DNA of 43,695 nucleotides from Planctomycetota bacterium (GTDB lineage Bacteria > Planctomycetota > Phycisphaerae > Phycisphaerales > Phycisphaeraceae): contig JAJRRC010000019.1 of assembly GCA_024279865.1 (NCBI GenBank), positions 1-43,695 on the forward strand. Direction: 5' to 3'. A program made the position numbers and the translations under genes. A model generated the notes under the pieces. It saw nothing but the letters and a program-made list of their open reading frames with translations. It searched no databases and was not told the DNA's origin. Positions 24,035 to 32,552 of the stretch are shown here, piece by piece. Within the stretch, counting starts at the first letter, position 1, and the number at the start of each line of letters is the position of its first letter.

Positions 24035-27000
24035 TCAGGGGTTTTCGTACCACCGTACATGGAAGGTAATGTTTTGGGTGTCGGTGGTACTTCGCGGGGT
24101 GTTGCCGTCGAACACATCTTGTACTTGGAAGGCATTGAGGGCTCGGTCGTATATGGCCACGCGTTTGAGTTCGCCAAGCCAGGGTCGGCTATCATCGGCT
24201 TCATTGCCTAGGAACATTTTGTAGCTGTCGTCCCAACTGCTCAGGACACCGTCGCGTGCTTCGGTGATTTCCAGTGTGCCGTTGCGGTACATTTTGACAT
24301 TGTCGCCGTCCCATGTGATGACGATGTGTTGCTGGGTCGTGGTCAGAACACTGGCCGAGTCGATATCGGGTGTGCCGTTGTTGCCGGTGGTGGAGGTTCG
24401 TTGTCGCCAGACATATTGATCGGTATCCTGTCCGAAGGTGAAGTTTCGATTGCTGGTATTTTCGGAGAACGAGACCAGTCGTGCCGGGCCATTCTGGGTG
24501 AGGTTGTCGGGGGTGAAGATAATTTCAAAGGTCAGTTCATCAGTGGCTTCCAAGGCATCGGAGATTTTGGAGGCATCGGTATCCGAGGCCGCCTTGGTAG
24601 CCGCATTGAAGGTGATGCCGCCACTGGGTGCCCATGTGACGTTGGCGGTGTTGTCCACGGTGAGGTCCAGTGCGGTTCCAAACCCACTGGTATCCTTGAC
24701 GAGATAGCCTGAGGAACTACTGGCGCCGGGAGCTTGATCGCTGTAAAGGTTAGTTGCCTGGGTCGCATCGAGCGGTTGGTCATAGATACGGTACTCATCA
24801 AGGAGTCCCTGGAAATAATCAGATAGCGGGGTGACGACGCCGTTGCCACTTCTTTTGGTGGTGGCCCCAATGGCGATGGGTTCATAGTTTCCGATGCCGC
24901 CGGAGTTGGTTCCCATGCCGCCGGTGTAGCTGTCTGTATCGGCGAGGGTTCCGTTGATATAGAGCTTCATGCCACTGTATCCCCAGGAGAATATCACATG
25001 GTTCCATGTGCCTGCTGAAACAGTGCCTGATTGCAGGAGATAGCTGGCACTGGTGCTTTGAAGTCGGACTTCGACTTTACTGGCAGTGATCCAGATATCC
25101 AGATGTCCGCCTGTGTCGTAGCCGGAGGAATCTTTGGAGAAGAGGCTCTGATTGGTCGAGACGCTGTCTGCATTGAACCAGAACGAAACGGCACCACTGT
25201 TAAGCAGGTAAGTATCGTTGTGTGGGATTTTCAGGTAATCGTTGCTGCCGTCGAATTGGACAGCTGTATCGGTGTGGCCGGGTTGTTCGCCGAGTGGGGT
25301 GTTGTGATAGGTTCCATCGTTGGAAAGCTGGTCGGTGGCAATGAGCGTTCCGCCACCTCCGCCGCCACCGGTTTGCGCCAGATCGATATGTATTTGAGCA
25401 TTATCTTTTAATTCGATTTTATCTAGCGACATGGCGGTTCCGTAGAACTGGGCATTGTCTTCGATCTTGAATTTATCTTCGGCATAGACAATGCCGCACA
25501 TGATGGCTGAATCTTCAAGCTTCAATTCTCCATCATCTATCAGGTAGACATACAATCGCCCCGCACCCTGCGTGTCTGGGTTGAGTTTGCCTGTTCCCTC
25601 GACTTCAAGTTTGTCCTTGACATAAAGGGTCAGGCTCGATCCATCTGGGATAATCAGTTGGCCTGCGTCTTTTATTTCGAACTTTTCATCACAAAGGACG
25701 GTAATATCACCATTGATGGTGACGATGGCTGTCCCTTTGATGTGCAGTTTTTCGTAACGTTTGTCACTACTCCATGTTTCACTGGAAGTGATATCAACAT
25801 GACCTTGACTGGAGGGAAGGCCGCCTGGCGCTGAGACATCCGAGGGGATGTCAATTTCGGAGCTTAGTGCGGCCTTGGTTCCTGTCACGGAGCTTGCCCC
25901 AGTGAGTTTGATAACGGATGAAGGGTTGCCCCCCACGCCGCAGTATGCATTGCCCTTGATGTGGCTGTGGCTTTCGAGTTTGATTTTATGGTTGGAAGTG
26001 GAATTGGTGGACACTTCAGCCTGGCTGGAGATATTTCCTCCGCCGTAGGGTCCAGTCTGTGAATTGTAGCTATCAATAAAAGAGTTTTTTTTGAGTTTGA
26101 TTTCATTGCCAGCGGAGATGCCAAATCCGCTTCCACTTCCGCTATTGATGGCTTCGTCGAGTTTCCAGTGTCCGACGAGTTGGGGTGTGGGCAGGGGGAC
26201 TTCTTCCATTTTGTATTCGAGGATCAGTTGGGGGTCGTTATTTCCATCGTCTTCTTCTGTTGTTCCTGTATAGCCAGAGGGGTCTGGATTGATTCCGATG
26301 TCATGATGAAGCTGGGCATCATCTTTGACTTTGATTTTTTCCCCTAGAAAAGTGCCATAAAACTGGGCATCATTTTCCAGTTTCGAGGAGCCGGTTGGCG
26401 CGATGACCCTGGCGTAAACTTGTGAGGTATCCTCCGCTTCAAACTTGTCACCGGATAAGATGTAAAAGGTTGCCAGTGCGGGGTTGGCGGTGTTGATATT
26501 CAAGCGGGCATTGTCTTTGAGTTTGACTGGATGGTCTCCCCCCTTGGCCCAGATGGTGACGGAGGAGTTTGCGAGGATGCGTAACTCGCTGTTGTCTTTC
26601 ATTTCGAATTCGTCTTCGCAGAGAATTCGGACATGGCCACTGATATGAACAATGGCATCGTTTTTGATTTCCATTTCATCACAATGAATATCGCCTGTGA
26701 GGGTGGTGGTTCCGCTGTTGTAGGTCAGTTCGCCTTGATTGGCAGGCATGCCTGTCGGTTCGGTGACGGTGGGGATGTCAATGGCTTGGGTCAGTGTGGA
26801 CCGGGTGCCAGTGAGCGTGGCATCAGAGCTGACGGAGATGATGGTGTTGGGGTCTCCTCCGGGCCCCCCATAGGCGCTGCCGTGTAGTTTTGAATCGTCT
26901 TTAATTTCGATGTCGCCTGATCCGGTGGAGTTCGTTGAGATGATCGCTTCGGGTCCGACATTGGCTCCGCCGTAGGCACCGAGGGTCGAGTTGAAGCTGT

Positions 27001-28147
27001 CAATGATGCCGTCGTCTTCTAATTCCACGCTTTCAGTGACGGCCAGTCCTAAATTGCTGTTGGTGATGATCGGTGAATCACCGCTCCAGATCAAAGCTCG
27101 CTCCAGAAGCGTTTTGCCCTCGGCAGTCAGACTGTCAGGGCTGAAACTCGAGCTGCCCCAAGGCAAGACTACCCGTCGGGCCGGTGTATTCACGCCTGTG
27201 TTCAGCGTTTGTCCCGCGTTCATCACGCCCAGGGCAATGCTGTTGTTGGACGCATGATGGGCCAAGGCGGTCATGTCACCGGGGACCACGCCAAGTGAGC
27301 TAAGTGACTGGTCCGAGCTGGTGATGCTCAATAGACCTGCGTCAAATGTGGAGGTGATGTAATGGGTGTTGTCTTGAATATCAATTTGTGATTGCGTGTT
27401 GGTTTGCACCGATTGGGCGAGTCCCATATTGGTCACCACGCTGCTGATCTGTTCGGTTACCACGCCGATGGGGGCGCTGAGAAGGTTTCCGCCCAGCGTG
27501 CTGTCTGTGGCGTTTTGGCTGACATAAACCACGTCCGCATTGGCGTAGGCTGTGGATAATGCGCTCTGTGAAGAACTGTCGTCAATTAATGTGACGGTCA
27601 TGTTCCAGCTTTGGAGCAGGGTTTGCCTGGCCAGGTCATCTGCTGCAAGGCTTGCGGGGTTGGGGACGACCATCAACACCCGCGTCGGGGGCGTGGTCGA
27701 GGTGGGAGTGGGGGTGATTTCTGATTTGACGGTATGGGTGACGCCGTTGAAATAGCCTGTGGCTGTAATGACGATGTTGTCGGTGAGGCTGTTTGCCAGA
27801 TCGCCATCACCAGTGATTTGCCCAGTATTGTCGATGGTTCCGTCATTCACGGTGACGTTGAAGGTTCCATTGTTGAGGCTTTGATTGGAGACCCAGATGC
27901 CGTCGGTATAGGTGGTTCGCCAGTCGGCATTGTTGCGGATGTGGTCGATGGTGATGTTCATGGCGGATTCGGCGATGCCTCGTGCGCTGGCTTGGCGGCT
28001 GACATTTTCAGAGATACTGCTGGTGGTGGATTGGGTGTTTAAAAAAGTTAATCCCAGTACGGTTGCCATGGCGAGCGTGATCAGGACCAAGACCATGGCG
28101 ATACCACGAGGCTGATGGAGGGGGAGAGTTTTAGTTATTTTTTTCAT
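24035..28147 (-). CDS. Giant GspK/PilX-like pseudopilin with solenoid and LamG domains
   Basis: 1370 residues. A prepilin-type N-terminus: basic leader, cleavage expected after Gly15 (HQPRG|IAMVLVLITLAM), hydrophobic helix 16-36, and no Glu at +5, as in K-type pseudopilins. Then a pilin-like globular part (about 50-150), a flavodoxin-like ThuA-type domain (about 155-355; VLMVVPNPASL, ADVVYVSQ, TPARRVVLPWG), a beta-solenoid-like domain (about 372-618), a second homologous one (about 683-925), a LamG fold (completed at 932-1140) and a second LamG (about 1165-1355). The LamG opening LVGHWKLDEA lies at 658-667, before the second solenoid, and the rest of that fold after it. Both solenoids have IDS(F/Y)NS, YGG.N, AY.G.GG and DNAQFYGT. 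Last gene of a pseudopilin unit, six bases after gspJ-like. Probably an extracellular tip adhesin. Confidence 0.82.
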   Translation of the reverse strand: MKKITKTLPLHQPRGIAMVLVLITLAMATVLGLTFLNTQSTTSSISENVSRQASARGIAESAMNITIDHIRNNADWRTTYTDGIWVSNQSLNNGTFNVTVNDGTIDNTGQITGDGDLANSLTDNIVITATGYFNGVTHTVKSEITPTPTSTTPPTRVLMVVPNPASLAADDLARQTLLQSWNMTVTLIDDSSSQSALSTAYANADVVYVSQNATDSTLGGNLLSAPIGVVTEQISSVVTNMGLAQSVQTNTQSQIDIQDNTHYITSTFDAGLLSITSSDQSLSSLGVVPGDMTALAHHASNNSIALGVMNAGQTLNTGVNTPARRVVLPWGSSSFSPDSLTAEGKTLLERALIWSGDSPIITNSNLGLAVTESVELEDDGIIDSFNSTLGAYGGANVGPEAIISTNSTGSGDIEIKDDSKLHGSAYGGPGGDPNTIISVSSDATLTGTRSTLTQAIDIPTVTEPTGMPANQGELTYNSGTTTLTGDIHCDEMEIKNDAIVHISGHVRILCEDEFEMKDNSELRILANSSVTIWAKGGDHPVKLKDNARLNINTANPALATFYILSGDKFEAEDTSQVYARVIAPTGSSKLENDAQFYGTFLGEKIKVKDDAQLHHDIGINPDPSGYTGTTEEDDGNNDPQLILEYKMEEVPLPTPQLVGHWKLDEAINSGSGSGFGISAGNEIKLKKNSFIDSYNSQTGPYGGGNISSQAEVSTNSTSNHKIKLESHSHIKGNAYCGVGGNPSSVIKLTGASSVTGTKAALSSEIDIPSDVSAPGGLPSSQGHVDITSSETWSSDKRYEKLHIKGTAIVTINGDITVLCDEKFEIKDAGQLIIPDGSSLTLYVKDKLEVEGTGKLNPDTQGAGRLYVYLIDDGELKLEDSAIMCGIVYAEDKFKIEDNAQFYGTAMSLDKIELKDNAQIHIDLAQTGGGGGGGTLIATDQLSNDGTYHNTPLGEQPGHTDTAVQFDGSNDYLKIPHNDTYLLNSGAVSFWFNADSVSTNQSLFSKDSSGYDTGGHLDIWITASKVEVRLQSTSASYLLQSGTVSAGTWNHVIFSWGYSGMKLYINGTLADTDSYTGGMGTNSGGIGNYEPIAIGATTKRSGNGVVTPLSDYFQGLLDEYRIYDQPLDATQATNLYSDQAPGASSSSGYLVKDTSGFGTALDLTVDNTANVTWAPSGGITFNAATKAASDTDASKISDALEATDELTFEIIFTPDNLTQNGPARLVSFSENTSNRNFTFGQDTDQYVWRQRTSTTGNNGTPDIDSASVLTTTQQHIVITWDGDNVKMYRNGTLEITEARDGVLSSWDDSYKMFLGNEADDSRPWLGELKRVAIYDRALNAFQVQDVFDGNTPRSTTDTQNITFHVRWYENP

Positions 28148-28153
28148 ATTTTA

Positions 28154-28771
28154 TTACTCGCTTCGCAAGGCCGCAGTTCCGATGGCTGTATCTGAGACGA
28201 GGCCGAGGTCGAAAGTCACCTGATAACCAATCATGACAGCTTGCTGATCTGTGGTGTTGTCTAGGCTCGTCACCCAGCCATTGACTTGGGTTGCCCATAT
28301 TTCGACAGGAAAATAGCTCTGGGTTTTGAGTGCGGTGGTGGCGGTATCAAAATTAGAGGTCAGAGCATAGCTGATATTGGCGGTGTCGATGGCGTTTTGA
28401 GACATACTGTCCCAGTTGGCTTTATAGGAGACGATTTGTAGGGTGTTGGCGTTGTATTCGATGCGTCGGATTTCGCCGACATTGGGCAAGTCATCTTCAT
28501 TTTCATCGTGGGTCCAGAGGACCAAATAGCGGGTTCCTTCTTCGAGGATCATTTTTGAGCCTCGGATCGCAGCATTGAGCCTTGCAGCGACGGCTCTTTG
28601 TTTGACTACAAGTATGCGTAGATCGCGTGTACTACTGGTTCCATACGCGACGGCCGTCATCATGCCACTGATCGCCAACGCAATCATACTCATCCCCGCA
28701 ATAGCCATGAGCAGCTCCACCATGGTGAAGCCTGACGATTGACGATGATGTTGAACGGTGCGTGGTGTCAT
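28154..28771 (-). CDS. GspJ/PilW-like minor pseudopilin
   Basis: 205 residues. Prepilin peptidase site SSG|FTMVELLMA with Gly14, Phe15 and Glu at +5 (Glu19), then a hydrophobic helix up to about 45. The globular part (AVAARLNAAIRGSKMILEEG, YLVLWTHDENEDDLPN, IRRIEYN) fits the J/PilW type, in which the pilin measures 180-230 residues. It lies 12 bp after the gspI-like gene and six bases before the gspK-like gene, so translation is probably coupled. It should join the I, J, K tip complex of a pseudopilus. Confidence 0.8.
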   Translation of the reverse strand: MTPRTVQHHRQSSGFTMVELLMAIAGMSMIALAISGMMTAVAYGTSSTRDLRILVVKQRAVAARLNAAIRGSKMILEEGTRYLVLWTHDENEDDLPNVGEIRRIEYNANTLQIVSYKANWDSMSQNAIDTANISYALTSNFDTATTALKTQSYFPVEIWATQVNGWVTSLDNTTDQQAVMIGYQVTFDLGLVSDTAIGTAALRSE

Positions 28772-28783
28772 GATCTGGAAACT

Positions 28784-29296
28784 TTAAGAAGAGGCTGGAA
28801 TGAATCGTGAAATTTGCCATTGGCGAGCCTTGGCATCCGTCGCGGTCACAGTAACGGTGATGCCTGTGATGGTGGTATTCAATGCGGTGATGGCAACAGA
28901 AGTGTAGACAGCCGTGATGTTGAGCGTGAATTTCTGGTAGGAGGCTGGATACGCATTGCCCGCGACATCACTGAGGGTATCGGGGGTGGTTTTTAACCCA
29001 TCGAGTGTAAAGTTGTGATAGTCGTCGATGTTGTCATAGGCACTTCGCGTGTTTTCTCCGGAGTCTGGCCCGGTCGTGGTGGTTCCCTGTGGGTCGAGAT
29101 AGGGCTTGGAGGTTGCCTCTTCAAGAAACGCCTCGATTAACGAGGTCGCCCGCTGATTGTGCAACGCTTCATAAGTCTGATTCTGTGCGACGGAAACAGC
29201 TTGGACCACCGCCAAAACAGCAAAGGAGAGAATACTCGATGCAATAAGCACTTCGAGCATGGTAAAACCGCCTGGTTGTCGAGAGGACTGTTGCAT
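28784..29296 (-). CDS. GspI/PilV-like minor pseudopilin
   Basis: 170 residues. Prepilin site PGG|FTMLEVLIA (Gly10, Phe11, Glu15) and a hydrophobic helix up to about 38, with the line AVVQAVSVAQNQTYEALHNQ typical of I/PilV types. The remaining 120 residues are Thr-rich beta structure ending ARQWQISRFIPASS. First gene of the minus-strand unit I-J-K, divergent from the gspH-like gene across 256 bp. The AAAGGA at 29315-29320 is rather far from the ATG. Confidence 0.8.
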   Translation of the reverse strand: MQQSSRQPGGFTMLEVLIASSILSFAVLAVVQAVSVAQNQTYEALHNQRATSLIEAFLEEATSKPYLDPQGTTTTGPDSGENTRSAYDNIDDYHNFTLDGLKTTPDTLSDVAGNAYPASYQKFTLNITAVYTSVAITALNTTITGITVTVTATDAKARQWQISRFIPASS

Positions 29297-29552
29297 CGGT
29301 GGACCGATTCCTTTAGAGAAAGATGCCTACAAGGTGTCGTCGGTAAAATCAACGATTTGGGTGAGAATCAAACCATCCCTTGGCAGTAAAGAAACGCCTA
29401 ACTGCTGGTCTTGGTCGTTACAAACGGAAGAATCCTCCCAAATTCTCACTTGATTTATGGATAAATGATTCAGAGAACGGATTGGAGGCTGAATGAATCC
29501 GATAATTCTTCTATAGAACGAGAGCGGATTCTTTTGGCCTGCGGGCTATTCA

Positions 29553-30098
29553 ATGGGATGGGATATGAATCACCGTTATTCAAAACATGCAAGGCAAAGG
29601 CGGGCTTTTACTTTTGTCGAAATGATTATTGTGGTCTCTGTCATCGGAATCGCTACCGCGCTGGCCTTGCCCATGCTAGGCACCACCAGTGCCACCAAGC
29701 TCATTGCCGCGGCAGACCAATTGTCAGCGGATATTTCCGTGACTCAAATGGAATCCATCAGCCATACCGATGACCTGCGGTACATGGTGTTTGATAGCGC
29801 CAATGAGGCCTATTACATCGCTGCGAATTCCGATCAAAATACGCCGATCACCAATGCTGTGGGAAACAAACCCTACAAAGTTGTTTTTGGTAAAAGTAGT
29901 GCCTTGTCCTTGGCGGGTGTGGGGATCAAGTCCTATTCCCTAGGCGGCGATGATCGTGTCCGTTTCGGTCTTTATGGCGAACTAGACCAAGCAACCCCCG
30001 CAACGATCACGCTTGAAATCGACGGCCTGGAACTCACCCTCACCATCGACCCAGTCATTGCTGAGGTTGCCATCGGCAATATTGTCACCACGCCCTGA
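29553..30098 (+). CDS. GspH/FimT-like minor pseudopilin
   Basis: 181 residues (177 if the ATG at 29565 is used). The prepilin segment is RQRRA|FTFVEMIIVVSVIG: the residue before the cleavage point is Ala18 instead of the near-universal Gly, while Phe19 and Glu23 (+5) are normal. The body (ATKLIAAADQLSADISVTQM, ESISHTDDLRYMVFD, RFGLYGELD) has the FimT/GspH helix and strand order. It is transcribed away from the I-J-K unit. I see no secretion ATPase, platform or peptidase gene nearby, so the assembly machine must be encoded elsewhere. Confidence 0.78.
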   Translation: MGWDMNHRYSKHARQRRAFTFVEMIIVVSVIGIATALALPMLGTTSATKLIAAADQLSADISVTQMESISHTDDLRYMVFDSANEAYYIAANSDQNTPITNAVGNKPYKVVFGKSSALSLAGVGIKSYSLGGDDRVRFGLYGELDQATPATITLEIDGLELTLTIDPVIAEVAIGNIVTTP

Positions 30099-30416
30099 TC
30101 ACCCTTGTCTTGGCGAAGACCTGCTCGTGTACGCATTGAATATGTTTGATGCGTGATGTTGTTTTGTCATGGTTGATCCATGTCCTGTTCACTCTTTTTT
30201 AGAGCCAGGATCGAATGCCAATCCCATTTAAAAGTCATGCGCATGGTGATTCGCCGAGACTGAATTGATAAGGCTTGGTGAAAGTCTCAACGCATACATC
30301 GATAGATGCGATCATATAAAATTGAACTTACAATAAAAAAAACTCGGCAATGACTTGAGGGATCAAATCATTGCCGAGGAATGTTAAAAAAATCAGTGAC
30401 TCAAACGGTCCGGGAA
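30099..30416. other. 318-bp gap between converging genes
   Basis: Between the gspH-like gene and the secreted-protein gene. It holds the terminator at 30334-30378. At 30200-30330 I see AT-rich sequence with no gene or recognisable repeat. Confidence 0.4.
30334..30378 (-). terminator. Rho-independent terminator of the secreted-protein gene
   Basis: An 11-bp perfect stem CTCGGCAATGA / TCATTGCCGAG (30343-30353 and 30368-30378) with a 14-base loop, followed on the minus strand by a T run interrupted once (30331-30342). It lies about 38 bp beyond the stop codon of the gene at 30417. Confidence 0.9.
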
Positions 30417-30995
30417 TTATTTGGCTGGCTTTGAGGCTTTCTTTTCAGTGGTATCAAATTTGACCCAGGCAGTGATTTTGATAGGCACATCAGCTTTGAC
30501 AGCCACCGTTTGGCGGGCGAATTGGTCATGCCAAACTCGCACCGCATTTTTGCCTGTATGAGCAAGGGATTCATCCGTAATCGCCAGAGTCTTCGGATAA
30601 TGCCAACCCCCTTTTTTCTCGAACGAACGATTGACAATGGTCATGCCTTCGGCAGAAATGTCATCAAAGTAGGTCCAGTTTTTAAAATTTTTGTCCCACT
30701 GGCCCCGCAGATGGATATCGATGGTCCCATCGACAGAGGGAGTGACTTCCAGAATAACCTGTGTCCACTTTTCATCGCTGACAAGCAGGCTACTGGTGAC
30801 AAAGCGTTTTTTCTCTTGCTCGGTTTTAGCCCAGCCAGCATGCGTGACACGTATGTTGGGAACTTTGCTAGGCGTGATTTTTAATTCGCCTTTGTTTAGT
30901 CTCAAGTCAATACGGGCAAGACCTTGGCCTGCCAAGATAGGGCTTGCCAGTAAGGCAATGGCGATGAAAGAGGTTAATAGTGATATGCGTTTCAT
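30417..30995 (-). CDS. Small secreted protein with carbohydrate-binding-like fold
   Basis: 192 residues with a signal peptide (MKRISLLTSFIAIALLASPI, cut near LA|GQG). The body is beta-rich. Phrases such as WTQVILEVTPSVDGTIDIHL, WTYFDDISAEGMTIVNRSFE, GKNAVRVWHDQFARQTV and the closing IKITAWVKFD follow the pattern of galactose-binding-like modules of CBM4/CBM22 type (N-x-S-F-E, W, G-x-A-V-R). No catalytic motif is visible. The ATG at 30995 has AGGAG seven bases upstream. It is divergent from the GntR-type regulator across 246 bp and could be its target. Confidence 0.6.
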   Translation of the reverse strand: MKRISLLTSFIAIALLASPILAGQGLARIDLRLNKGELKITPSKVPNIRVTHAGWAKTEQEKKRFVTSSLLVSDEKWTQVILEVTPSVDGTIDIHLRGQWDKNFKNWTYFDDISAEGMTIVNRSFEKKGGWHYPKTLAITDESLAHTGKNAVRVWHDQFARQTVAVKADVPIKITAWVKFDTTEKKASKPAK

Positions 30996-31241
30996 GGAAA
31001 TCTCCTGGTGGAATGAAAAATAAACGGATTCTAAATGAAGCAAGCCTGCTCAGGCCCGCTTGGTCAATGATAATTTATTTCCCGTGTGCTGTACAGTTTT
31101 TTTGAACGCGGTGTCTGCAAGCAATGAAGAGTCATGACCTTTTTTTAAAGCGAATGGTATAGAGACAAATGGCTCATATTTGGGGCGAGAAATTGAACTG
31201 AATAATTGTTTTTGCATGGATGTTGCATTAATATAAAATCA

Positions 31242-32351
31242 ATGGTGGGAAATTTTATTCAAATTGATGCAAATAATGACCTGCCGATTGTTCAGCAAAT
31301 CCAGGCCAATCTGAAGCAGCAAATTCTGAATCACGAATTGCCTTCTGGAAGTCGTTTGCCCAGCATGCGACAAATCAGCGAACAACTGGGTTGTAGTCTC
31401 GGCATCGTGAAGCAAGCAGTCAACACGCTGACGGCAGAGGGATACCTTCGGTCGAGTCCCAGGCAAGGGGTGTATGTCGCAGAGCGAACGTCAGCCATTC
31501 GTGACATCGTCATGATCATGCCCAGTCTGGAACTGGAAAACATGCACCAGTTGGCGCGTGGCGCCCGTGAAGGGCTACTTTCTGGGCCTTATCGCTTGGT
31601 GATTCAGGCAGCCAACAATGACTACGACGAACAACTGCATTTATTGGAATACTTAGACCCAGACCTCGTGGCGGGGGTGCTGATCTGCCCGCCTCCGATC
31701 CAAGAGGGTTTTACCTCGCTTGAAAAATTGCAAGCCAAAGGATTACCCTGCATCCAGTTAGGAGCCTACATCGACGGCTTAAACATGGGGGCCGTGGTGT
31801 TTGATGCAGTGGAATTGGCCTATCAAGGGCTCTCGCATCTTTTGGAAATGGGACATCGAAACATCGGTGTGGTCGGCATCCCCGATAACACCGGGACTGG
31901 AAGGGATCGGCGGACAGGCTTGGCGATGGCGTTGGAACCTTACGGCATGAAGCCTGAGCAATTGTCGTATGTCCGTGCCAAAGAATGGAATTTAAGTGCA
32001 GACAAGCCTTGGCTTCAAGGTCAACATGTCGGAACGCAGTTGCTGACGGAACATCCAGACACGACGGCTGTTTTGGGTATGAATGAGCATATGACACTTG
32101 GCGTGGCGCGGGCGGCGCGTCAAATGGGACGAAAAATTGGTAAAGATTTGTCTTTGGTGAGCTTGGGCGATTTACTTATTTTTGAATTGCTCGATACGGA
32201 AATCACCGCAGTGGAAAAACCTTTGCCTCGAATTGCCGCTCGTGCAGCATTACGCCTTGTCGAATTAATTGAAGGCAGGAGAACCGATATTGGAATGATT
32301 CAATTGTCGCCTCGCTTAATTTCACGTCAAAGCGTGGTTCAGTTTACCTAG
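31242..32351 (+). CDS. GntR-type regulator with sugar-binding sensor domain
   Basis: 369 residues. The N-terminal winged helix (about 8-75; LPIVQQIQANLKQQILN, LPSGSRLPSMRQISEQLGCS, YLRSSPRQGVYV) is GntR type. The C-terminal 270 residues (IRDIVMIMPSLELENMHQLA, VAGVLICPPPIQEG, HRNIGVVGIPDNTGTGRDR, TAVLGMNEHMTLGVARAARQ, DLSLVSLGDLL) form a LacI/PBP1-like sugar-sensor fold, as in AraR. I chose the ATG at 31242 since the frame upstream has no signal; GTG at 31245 is also possible. Two direct TTGCAT repeats spaced by five bases lie 16-35 bp upstream and could bind a regulator. Confidence 0.85.
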   Translation: MVGNFIQIDANNDLPIVQQIQANLKQQILNHELPSGSRLPSMRQISEQLGCSLGIVKQAVNTLTAEGYLRSSPRQGVYVAERTSAIRDIVMIMPSLELENMHQLARGAREGLLSGPYRLVIQAANNDYDEQLHLLEYLDPDLVAGVLICPPPIQEGFTSLEKLQAKGLPCIQLGAYIDGLNMGAVVFDAVELAYQGLSHLLEMGHRNIGVVGIPDNTGTGRDRRTGLAMALEPYGMKPEQLSYVRAKEWNLSADKPWLQGQHVGTQLLTEHPDTTAVLGMNEHMTLGVARAARQMGRKIGKDLSLVSLGDLLIFELLDTEITAVEKPLPRIAARAALRLVELIEGRRTDIGMIQLSPRLISRQSVVQFT

Positions 32352-32390
32352 AACATGATGAATCCAAGCCTATCGTGTAAAAAAATCCTT

Positions 32391-32460
32391 GGACGCGCAC
32401 GCAGTATGTGTGCTGCTATTTTTCAAGCCGAACGCTGAGGTCTTCCGAAGAGTCGGATTC
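32391..32460 (-). repeat. 3'-end dispersed element, copy 3 (modules A+B)
   Basis: On the minus strand module A reads GAATCCGACTCTTCGGAAGA (32460 downward) then CCTCAGCGTTCGGCT. Module B (32420-32391) has a hairpin GCACAC / GCGTGC followed by GCGTCC. A run of seven T follows at 32385-32379. It lies 92 bp after the nitrilase-type stop, in that gene's orientation; the GntR-type gene ends on the other side. Confidence 0.65.
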
Positions 32461-32552
32461 TTCCCAAATGCGACCATGGGATTTCGAACGCTTGATCTGT
32501 TTGCCATGATGCAAACAGCTCTTTGATTGTTTTGTGATCTGGGGCGAGCTTC

